From Psychrobacter sp. P11G3 (GTDB taxonomy: Bacteria > Pseudomonadota > Gammaproteobacteria > Pseudomonadales > Moraxellaceae): a stretch of DNA of 64,000 nt. Positions 58,050-64,000 of this stretch are shown in pieces. The position numbers were made by a program, and so were the translations under genes. Position 1 is the first letter of the stretch. Each line of letters begins with the position of its first letter. The stretch lies in assembly GCF_001435845.1 (NCBI RefSeq), contig NZ_CM003596.1, positions 2,651,298 to 2,715,297 on the forward strand, given 5' to 3'. Under the pieces are notes generated by a model. It searched no databases, was not told the DNA's origin, and saw only the letters and a program-made list of their open reading frames with translations.

Positions 58050-58157
58050 ACTGTACTGAGCATATTTATAATAATTTATTCACTAGCACACTTTATTTAA
58101 CTAGCACATAGTAGTTAGCACTATATTGATATCAGTATTTACTTTAGGGGAAAAGCG

Positions 58158-58889
58158 ATGCGTATTCAGCTCTTGGACAACATCACCGGAAAATGGGCGA
58201 TGCAATGGATTATCATTTGGTTTATTTGCGGTGTTATTGCTTTGTCCGCAGGTTTTTGGCTCACGACAGACCATACCACGCTTGATTGGTTTTATTTAGC
58301 GGTCTCGTTCATTGGTTTGGTTTGCGTAGTCTCGCTATCATTTCGCAAAAACGTCATGGGCAATGGCTTTGGTATGGGGGCAACGGCTGGCGAAGTCATC
58401 GTACAGGCAACGTCTGGCGCAGTAGGCTTAATGCTTGCTCCATTATTTAACTTTTTTACCCATGTTTACGGTATCTTCTATTGGTCCAAACACACCGATC
58501 CTGATGGCGACATGATACCCAAATCAGCGAGTAAAGCTGTTTGGTTAATCACCGCTGCATTTATCGTCATTGGTCTTGCCTTGTTTCCCACGATAAATGA
58601 TCTACTAGCGAGCTACGGCTATGCAGTCGTAGAGGATGATAGTAGTCTGTTTTTGGGATTTATCTCTTTCTTTTGGATTAACGTCATTGCCTTTGTGCTT
58701 TCTATTACCGCTCAGGCAGCTATGATTTTGCGATATTCGTTTAACTGGTGGTTGTGGATTATCGTCAACTTTGTCTGGCTCATCGTGAATCTGATGTCTG
58801 GTAACTATATCTTTGCTATTCAGACTATGGTGTATCAAGTAAACGCCTTTATCGGCCTGTATGAATGGCATCGCAGCGAGCAAGGATAA
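58158..58889 (+). CDS. pnuC: Nicotinamide riboside transporter PnuC
   Basis: Inner-membrane facilitator of nicotinamide riboside, which NadR then traps by phosphorylation. About seven hydrophobic segments are visible. Characteristic pieces are MGNGFGMGATAGEVIVQATS, YGIFYWSKHTDPDG and the late FNWWLWIIVNFVWLIVNLMS and MVYQVNAFIGLYEW. Length 243 (E. coli 239). AGGGGAAAAGCG precedes the ATG. It is 108 bases after nadR on the same strand. Confidence 0.92.
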   Translation: MRIQLLDNITGKWAMQWIIIWFICGVIALSAGFWLTTDHTTLDWFYLAVSFIGLVCVVSLSFRKNVMGNGFGMGATAGEVIVQATSGAVGLMLAPLFNFFTHVYGIFYWSKHTDPDGDMIPKSASKAVWLITAAFIVIGLALFPTINDLLASYGYAVVEDDSSLFLGFISFFWINVIAFVLSITAQAAMILRYSFNWWLWIIVNFVWLIVNLMSGNYIFAIQTMVYQVNAFIGLYEWHRSEQG

Positions 58890-59109
58890 CGCGTCTCTTA
58901 TACAAAACCCCTTGGAAGTTTGAATAAAATCTTGCTGATATAGTATCAATAGTACAAGTGAAATTGACTGTACCGTCTATCAGATAACGTGGTAGACAGG
59001 CGCAATTAGTGCTACAACTGATATTAACAATTGTCTTCATACTGAGATTAGTAGCGAGTCCATTAGCGAGTATGAGTTATTTATCTTATTTACTAACAGG
59101 GAGGTTAGT

Positions 59110-59544
59110 ATGTCTCGTCAACCAAAAATGTCCAAACGTACGCTAGAGCAATGGCTTAGTGAGTACTCTGTCAGTCATCAAAACTTGGTCAATAAAAAAA
59201 TCCATTGGCTATGTGTACCGACGATCTTTGTTAGTCTGCTAGGTATGGGTATGTCATTATCTGTGTGGTTTACCTTGGTGCTTAGCGCATTGGTATTACT
59301 ATTTTATATGCGTTTATCTACGCCACTGTTTTTAGCGATGGGGATGTTTATTCTTATCTGTCTATCAGTGATGGCAGCGATGCCATGGGGCTTTAAAGCG
59401 TGGGCAGCGGTATTTATCGTTGCATGGATTGGACAATTCATCGGGCATAAAATCGAAGGCAAAAAACCTTCTTTCTTTAAGGATTTACAGTTTCTATTAA
59501 TCGGTCCAGCATGGGTGGCTAATAGTTTGATGCAGCGTAAATAG
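59110..59544 (+). CDS. Mpo1-like (DUF962) membrane protein
   Basis: Belongs to the Mpo1/YGL010w family; yeast Mpo1 is a dioxygenase in 2-hydroxy fatty acid alpha-oxidation, but the role of bacterial members is not established. Family motifs are WLSEYSVSHQNLVNKKIHW (His in SHQN and IHW), WIGQFIGHKIEGKKPSF and LLIGPAWV. Four hydrophobic segments; the His residues near the membrane are potential metal ligands. Length 144. AGGGAGGT precedes the ATG. On the pnuC strand, 220 bases away, probably transcribed separately. Confidence 0.8.
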   Translation: MSRQPKMSKRTLEQWLSEYSVSHQNLVNKKIHWLCVPTIFVSLLGMGMSLSVWFTLVLSALVLLFYMRLSTPLFLAMGMFILICLSVMAAMPWGFKAWAAVFIVAWIGQFIGHKIEGKKPSFFKDLQFLLIGPAWVANSLMQRK

Positions 59545-59641
59545 TCGTTAATCTCTGCGTAATTTTTGCAGGAATTTAGCTTAGCTGTAGGCTATTGATA
59601 ACATCTACAACTGTTACCCTTAACAAAATAATGTCACCAAT

Positions 59642-59680
59642 AAAAAAACGCCACCTAGCAATTACTGAGTGGCGCTTTTT
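59642..59680. terminator. Terminator between the Mpo1-like and nitroreductase genes
   Basis: Stem CGCCAC/GTGGCG, 14-base loop, seven A before and five T after; usable in both directions. Confidence 0.65.
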
Positions 59681-59690
59681 GTTTTACGTA

Positions 59691-59741
59691 AGCTTTTGGG
59701 ACTATTGAGCTTTTGGGGCTATTAAGATTTTAGGACTATAT
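59691..59741. repeat. 17-bp tandem repeat, three units
   Basis: AGCTTTTGGGACTATTG, AGCTTTTGGGGCTATTA and AGATTTTAGGACTATAT follow head to tail between two convergent genes. Confidence 0.8.
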
Positions 59742-59764
59742 AAAATAGAATAAACTAACTTATA

Positions 59765-60376
59765 TTAAGCACCAAAAACTTTCATACGCTCTTCGACTGG
59801 CTTAAATGCTTTTTCGCCCGCTGGCTGCTCAATCGTTCCAAATACCAATTGTGCATTTAGCGTCCAGTCTTTATCGATATCCCAAGCGCTAGCTACTTTT
59901 TGATCGATTACTGGATTGTAGTGCTGTAAGTTTGCGCCAACATCGATACTGGCTAGTGCCGTCCAGATAACATACTGATGCATGGCGCTGGTTTGACTTG
60001 CCCAGATTGGGAAGTTGTCAGCATATAGTGGCGCTGCTTCTTGCATACCTCTAACGACTGCTTGATCTTCGAAAAACAATACAGTACCAGCACCATTACG
60101 GAAACCATTGACACGCTCTTTGGTCGATTTAAACTTCTCTTCGTCACCAACGATTTCGCGTAATGTATCTTCGGTCATGTCCCACAACTTACGATGATCA
60201 TCGCCGAACAATACAACAATGCGCGTTGATTGCGAGTTAAACGAAGATGGCGTGTGCAAAATAGCATGCTCAACTATTTTCACGATTTCGTCATTAGCTA
60301 CTGGTAGCTGGTTGCTTAGCGCATAGATAGAACGACGTTTTTCTGCTAGCTGCTGTAATGTTGTTAAATCTGACAT
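59765..60376 (-). CDS. Nitroreductase family protein
   Basis: Probably an FMN-dependent NAD(P)H oxidoreductase of the nitroreductase/HBN1 subgroup. RRSIYALSNQLPVANDEIV (about 13-31) starts the FMN-binding part, with HTPSSFNSQSTRIVVLFG (about 47-64) and the later NLQHYNPVIDQKVASAWDI. Length 203, one-domain family size. GGAG precedes the ATG. It is the last gene of a doxX-pirin-nitroreductase row on the minus strand; natural substrate is unknown. Confidence 0.88.
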   Translation of the reverse strand: MSDLTTLQQLAEKRRSIYALSNQLPVANDEIVKIVEHAILHTPSSFNSQSTRIVVLFGDDHRKLWDMTEDTLREIVGDEEKFKSTKERVNGFRNGAGTVLFFEDQAVVRGMQEAAPLYADNFPIWASQTSAMHQYVIWTALASIDVGANLQHYNPVIDQKVASAWDIDKDWTLNAQLVFGTIEQPAGEKAFKPVEERMKVFGA

Positions 60377-60481
60377 AGTGTTTCTCCATGTTGTTAGTAA
60401 AATAGTTGTTAATAAAAATAATTTTTAGCGTTAATATTTATTGGTATGAGTACTTTAATTGATAAAGCACTTTGTTCTTGA

Positions 60482-61195
60482 CTACATAAATAGCGGTACT
60501 TCCATCACTAGCACACGGCTAGTTACTGTTGCGTCCATCGTAAAACTCTGAGTATCCCAAATACCCAAACCATCTCTACTAACCAAAGTATTACCATCTA
60601 TTACGACTTCACCGCTGAGGACAAATACGTAGACACCGTTGTTAGGATTATTTAATTGGTAAGTTTGCGATATACCTTCGTCAAAATCACCCATGCTAAA
60701 CCAAGCATCTTGATGAATCCAAACCCCTGCATCATTAGCATTAGGTGATAGCACTTGGCTAAACTCGTTAGGTCGCATGATATCGCCCATATGCACTTGC
60801 TGATAACGCGGTGCGACATCCATTCTGTCTGGTATCACCCAAATCTGCAAAAACCTCACAGCCTCTGCATCGTCACCATTCATTTCACTATGGGTAATGC
60901 CTGTACCCGCTGACATCACTTGAATTTCACCAGTTTCTATGACGCCCTCGTTGCCGATACTATCGCCGTGAGCGAGCTTACCGGATAGAGGAATACTAAT
61001 AATTTCCATGTTACGGTGCGAGTGATTGCCAAACCCTTGACCGCCAATGACAAAATCATCATTAATAACGCGTAAGGCACCAAAGCCCATGCGCTCAGGA
61101 TTGTGATAATTGGCAAAGCTAAAGGTATGCCTGCTTTTAAGCCAGCCATGATTGGCATCGCCACGTGAGTCTGCTGCATGATAGATTGTTTTCAT
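60482..61195 (-). CDS. Pirin family protein (YhhW/YhaK-type bicupin)
   Basis: Bicupin metal protein. The iron-binding cupin motif is in FGNHSHRNMEIISIPLSG (His residues in HSHRNME), then GETGEIQVMSAGTGITHSEM (described by its core VMSAGTGITHSE). E. coli YhhW has quercetin 2,3-dioxygenase activity in vitro; YhaK responds to redox stress. The 237 residues match. AAGGA precedes the ATG. It lies upstream of the nitroreductase gene (105-base gap) on the minus strand. Confidence 0.9.
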   Translation of the reverse strand: MKTIYHAADSRGDANHGWLKSRHTFSFANYHNPERMGFGALRVINDDFVIGGQGFGNHSHRNMEIISIPLSGKLAHGDSIGNEGVIETGEIQVMSAGTGITHSEMNGDDAEAVRFLQIWVIPDRMDVAPRYQQVHMGDIMRPNEFSQVLSPNANDAGVWIHQDAWFSMGDFDEGISQTYQLNNPNNGVYVFVLSGEVVIDGNTLVSRDGLGIWDTQSFTMDATVTSRVLVMEVPLFM

Positions 61196-61540
61196 AATTT
61201 GTCCTTAGCTATCAACAGATTAATCCTCTATATACTTATTATCGATTAATCTATTTAAACAATGGGCTTATTATAATTATTAATTCTACATAGATAAACA
61301 ACACTAAATGCAATTAACTATTCTGTTTTGTGGAACAATCAGAGCAGTTTTAACGTAATACAGATTTTTTACATATATTAGCACAGCTAACTTTATATAA
61401 ATTACTTTAAGTTATGCTTATATAAAAACTGTCTGCTGTTGAAATTTTCTGTGAAATTGTTTATGACGCTCTTTATTCGAAACTACCCTTTTATGATTGT
61501 TCTTCGTAAGCGTATAAGAGGTAACTCAGCTAATGATTGT
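61196..61540. other. Intergenic region between pirin and doxX genes
   Basis: About 345 AT-rich bases, most likely carrying a promoter for the pirin gene. A T-rich TTATAATTATTAATTC sequence near 61268 could supply a -10. No gene seen. Confidence 0.3.
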
Positions 61541-61921
61541 TTATCGCTTATTATCTATTGAGTAAGCACCCGCACCATGAGCAAAAATCATCAAAAACCC
61601 ACCTGCGATCGAAATGTTTTTCATAAATGAGATCATCTGTGATTCATCAGTCCAGAACTGATGAAAAATAATGGCTGACACGATGCTAAAGCCAGCAAAC
61701 AAGAAAGCGATTGGGCGAGCTTTATAACCTAGCAAGATAGCGATACCACCTAGTACCTCAAACGCGATTACCAATGGTAATAACATACCAGGCACACCTA
61801 CTGACTCCATATAGCCTTGAGTGGTCGCATAATCTGTGATTTTACCAATGCCTGCAAAGATGAAAATGATTGATAATAATAGACGACCGAGCGGTGCGCT
61901 AAATTGCTGTAACTTGTCCAT
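61541..61921 (-). CDS. DoxX family membrane protein
   Basis: Four-helix inner-membrane protein of the DoxX/YqjF type. APLGRLLLSIIFIFAGIGKI (about 9-28) is the usual first helix with the conserved Gly-Lys; IAFEVLGGIAILLGYKARPI is the second and third-helix region; ISIAGGFLMIFAHGAG ends the protein. Length 126. GGAG precedes the ATG. Divergent from the LysR gene with 137 bases between, suggesting that regulator controls it. Confidence 0.9.
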   Translation of the reverse strand: MDKLQQFSAPLGRLLLSIIFIFAGIGKITDYATTQGYMESVGVPGMLLPLVIAFEVLGGIAILLGYKARPIAFLFAGFSIVSAIIFHQFWTDESQMISFMKNISIAGGFLMIFAHGAGAYSIDNKR

Positions 61922-61951
61922 AATAACGCTCCAAAAGTATGTTTAATCATG

Positions 61952-61965
61952 TCTCTAAGTAGAGA
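61952..61965. promoter_or_regulatory. Palindrome in the doxX/lysR divergent region
   Basis: TCTCTAAGTAGAGA is a 6+6 palindrome with two central bases, 30 bases upstream of the doxX ATG. Possible operator or promoter-proximal element. Confidence 0.35.
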
Positions 61966-62023
61966 ATAGCGCGATTATAGGCGTTGACTAGCATGGGATA
62001 AACAGCAATAATCACAAATATAA

Positions 62024-62040
62024 GTTCTTGGTGTAAGAAC
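62024..62040. promoter_or_regulatory. Candidate LysR-type operator
   Basis: GTTCTT-N5-AAGAAC, a perfect 6+6 inverted repeat of the size of LysR recognition sites, 19 bases before the lysR ATG. Assigned by form and position only. Confidence 0.4.
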
Positions 62041-62058
62041 AATCATGAGGCATCGATA

Positions 62059-62964
62059 ATGGGTCAATTAGAAGACATGGCGATGTTTGTACGCATTGTT
62101 GAGGCAGGTAGTATTACCAAGGCTGCTGAGCAGTTAAATATTGCAAAATCAGCCGTCAGTCGCCGACTTAAAGAATTGGAAGAGCGTTTAGGCAGTCAAT
62201 TAATCAGCCGTACTACCCGCCAATCTAAATTGACGCAAGCTGGTGAGCAATATTATCAGCAAGTGAACAATATCTTGCGTGCGGTTGACGCTGTCAATGA
62301 GCATACTACTGACGCTCCCATGCGTATTGAAGGTACGCTAAAAATGACAGCGCCGTTGTCCTTTGGACTCATGCATCTGAACGATGTAATTGATAAATAC
62401 GCCAATAAGCATCCCAATCTGAGATTTGATCTGGATTTTTCTGACCGACGTATCGATTTGATTGAAGAAGGCTATGAATTGGCCATTCGAATCGGCGAGC
62501 TACAAGATTCTAGCTATCAAGCAAAAAAATTGGCATTGATTCGTTGTGTGATTTGCGCCAGTCCCGATTATTTGGCAAGAATGGGCACGCCTGAAACGCT
62601 AGACGATTTAGACAACCATGCGCTTTTGCAATACAGTCTCGGTCAAACCAATAGTATAAACTTGGTGGATGCTGAAGGCAGAAGTCATCATCGTACGATA
62701 GATGCTAAAATCAAAGCCACCAATGGTGAGTTTTTAGTGGATTTGGCAGTCAAAGGGCATGGGATTACCTTTGTGCCGACTTTTATTGCTTATAAAAAAC
62801 TGGCGCTTGGCGAGCTTGTACCTGTCTTCCAACACTATCAACTGCCAACCCTAACCGCTTATGCTGTTTATCCAAAAAATCGTTTTTTGTCACAGCGTTG
62901 TCGCTACTTGATTGATTTTATTACCGAGCAATTCGGTGACAATCCGTACTGGGATCAATATTAA
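62059..62964 (+). CDS. LysR family transcriptional regulator
   Basis: Standard LysR architecture: winged helix-turn-helix at about residues 4-62 (AGSITKAAEQLNIAKSAVSR is helix-turn-helix), a linker helix, and a periplasmic-binding-type effector domain (about 90-295) with LLPLSFGLMHLNDVI-like and GHGITFVPTFIAY segments. Length 301. It is divergent from doxX and likely regulates the doxX-pirin-nitroreductase genes. In E. coli the related LysR protein YhaJ controls yhaK (pirin) and yqjF (DoxX); equivalence is inference. GAGG precedes the ATG. Confidence 0.92.
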   Translation: MGQLEDMAMFVRIVEAGSITKAAEQLNIAKSAVSRRLKELEERLGSQLISRTTRQSKLTQAGEQYYQQVNNILRAVDAVNEHTTDAPMRIEGTLKMTAPLSFGLMHLNDVIDKYANKHPNLRFDLDFSDRRIDLIEEGYELAIRIGELQDSSYQAKKLALIRCVICASPDYLARMGTPETLDDLDNHALLQYSLGQTNSINLVDAEGRSHHRTIDAKIKATNGEFLVDLAVKGHGITFVPTFIAYKKLALGELVPVFQHYQLPTLTAYAVYPKNRFLSQRCRYLIDFITEQFGDNPYWDQY

Positions 62965-62998
62965 TCAACACTCTTATTATCCCTAACGATATCAATTG

Positions 62999-64000
62999 CT
63001 ATTGATTTTGGGTCGCCGTCCCCTCTTTCACTCTACTAATCGTCATCCCCGTAAACCCGAATAGCAGTGTCAACAGTAACGACAAATAACAGAAGAACGC
63101 ATAAGGCAGATAATCTAATACCGGTACCCCTAGCGCCTGACTGATAAACACCCCGCACACACTCCAAGGCACTAATGGATTAATCACCGTTCCTGCATCC
63201 TCAATCGTCCGAGACAGATTCTTTGGATGTAAGTGTAGACGCTCAAATGTTGAACGGAATGCCGTACCAGACAATAAGATGCTCAAATACTGCTCACCAA
63301 TCAGTACGTTAATGCTTAGTGCCGACATCGCTGCCGCAAATATCGCTCGGCCTGAAGTCGTCAATGTGTCTTTAATACCAGATAGCAGTGCAGGCAAAAT
63401 CCCTAGTGCCGTTAACAGACCACCTAAGCTTAATGCCAGTATCACAATCGCCTGAGTAAAGAACATACTCTGTACACCGCCACGCGACAGCATACCACCT
63501 ACTTCCCCTAGCTCTAATGACTCAGCAGGAGCATACCCTGCAAACAGATAACCGCCCAATTGACCAAAGCTTGGTGAGCTATGTACATAAGTAATAATAA
63601 GTGCCGCGGCAATCGTACAGATAATCGTATAAATCGCATTGACCCGAAACAGTGCTAGTCCGACTAATACCACAAACGGCAGTACCGAATACCCATGTAC
63701 CAAACCACTGTCTATTAACTGACCTTGCAATATCTTCACTTGACTCAGATCAGCACTGGTCGTCTGCCCTGAGAACATCCAAAATAAGATCACCGTCAGT
63801 ATCCACGCAGGTACTGTCGTATACATCATATTACGAATGTGCTCAAACAGATCAATACCCACTACTGAAGACGCAATCGTACAGGTATCCGACAATGGCG
63901 ACATCTTATCGCCAAAGAACGCACCTGAAACCACAGCCCCAGCCGCTATCGCCACATTGGCATCAAAGGCATTGCTCATACCAATAAACGCCACGCCCAA
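62999..64000 (-). CDS. nhaC: NhaC-family Na+/H+ antiporter, 5' end missing
   Basis: The frame is open to the right edge, so the N-terminus lies outside. The visible ~333 residues contain about nine hydrophobic segments and the NhaC hallmark GAFFGDKMSPLSDT near the edge, plus GTVINPLVPWSVCGVF (reads DAGTVINPLVPWSVCG) toward the C-terminus. Expected full length is about 460-490. It converges on the lysR gene (34-base gap). Substrate could be Na+/H+, malate/Na+-lactate (MleN-like) or similar. Confidence 0.88.
   Translation of the reverse strand: MGVAFIGMSNAFDANVAIAAGAVVSGAFFGDKMSPLSDTCTIASSVVGIDLFEHIRNMMYTTVPAWILTVILFWMFSGQTTSADLSQVKILQGQLIDSGLVHGYSVLPFVVLVGLALFRVNAIYTIICTIAAALIITYVHSSPSFGQLGGYLFAGYAPAESLELGEVGGMLSRGGVQSMFFTQAIVILALSLGGLLTALGILPALLSGIKDTLTTSGRAIFAAAMSALSINVLIGEQYLSILLSGTAFRSTFERLHLHPKNLSRTIEDAGTVINPLVPWSVCGVFISQALGVPVLDYLPYAFFCYLSLLLTLLFGFTGMTISRVKEGTATQNQ

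Overview
The window reads as core chromosome of a gammaproteobacterium in the Moraxellaceae, most probably Psychrobacter. The evidence is the gene content and order (a split dcw cluster murG-murC-ddlB-ftsQ-ftsA-ftsZ-lpxC, rlmE-ftsH-folP, ygfB facing a ZapB-like gene and zapA, glyQ-glyS), moderate-to-low GC with AT-rich intergenic DNA, and polar Asn/Ser/Asp/Thr-rich extensions on many enzymes. Genus assignment is inference. I saw no rRNA, tRNA, CRISPR array, prophage or complete insertion sequence.

Layout. 1-9.7 kb: end of an unrecognised gene, a CPA2 (Kef-type) antiporter, a DUF2628 membrane protein with a pilin-like tail, trmB, a 1-kb AT-rich gap with DnaA-box-like sites, recA-recX, a YidB-like protein and sdhE-ygfX. 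9.8-14.8 kb: folP, a 290-bp inverted-repeat element, ftsH, rlmE and divergent yhbY. 14.9-26.6 kb: a DOMON-like protein, a CHAP amidase, dciA, then lpxC and the division/cell-wall genes, all on the minus strand. 26.9-33 kb: gshB, pyrE, an unknown gene, an SDR protein and a DUF4105/outer-membrane-barrel protein. 33-45 kb: ampD, murJ, a lipoprotein, a GNAT enzyme, ribF, DUF2789, mdh, an RNase T2-like protein that has lost its catalytic histidines, a soluble lytic transglycosylase and miaB. 45-55.6 kb: rtcB, a LysE exporter, argE, ygfB, zapB-like, zapA and glyS-glyQ. 56-64 kb: pspC, nadR-pnuC, an Mpo1-like protein, a nitroreductase-pirin-DoxX group with a divergent LysR regulator, and the edge of an NhaC antiporter.

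How the genes fit together. Peptidoglycan synthesis, export and recycling are heavily represented (murC, murG, ddlB, murJ, ampD, slt, CHAP amidase), next to division genes (ftsQ, ftsA, ftsZ, zapA, ZapB-like) and lpxC. DNA metabolism is represented by recA, recX and the helicase loader dciA. nadR-pnuC form a nicotinamide riboside salvage unit. The LysR/DoxX/pirin/nitroreductase group looks like an electrophile or quinone response module.

I found no convincing new multi-gene system. The best leads are the MITE-like element between ftsH and folP, the catalytically degenerate RNase T2-like protein, the NadR with an eroded adenylyltransferase half, the pilin-tailed DUF2628 protein, the DnaA-box cluster upstream of recA, and several short tandem repeats in intergenic or coding DNA.
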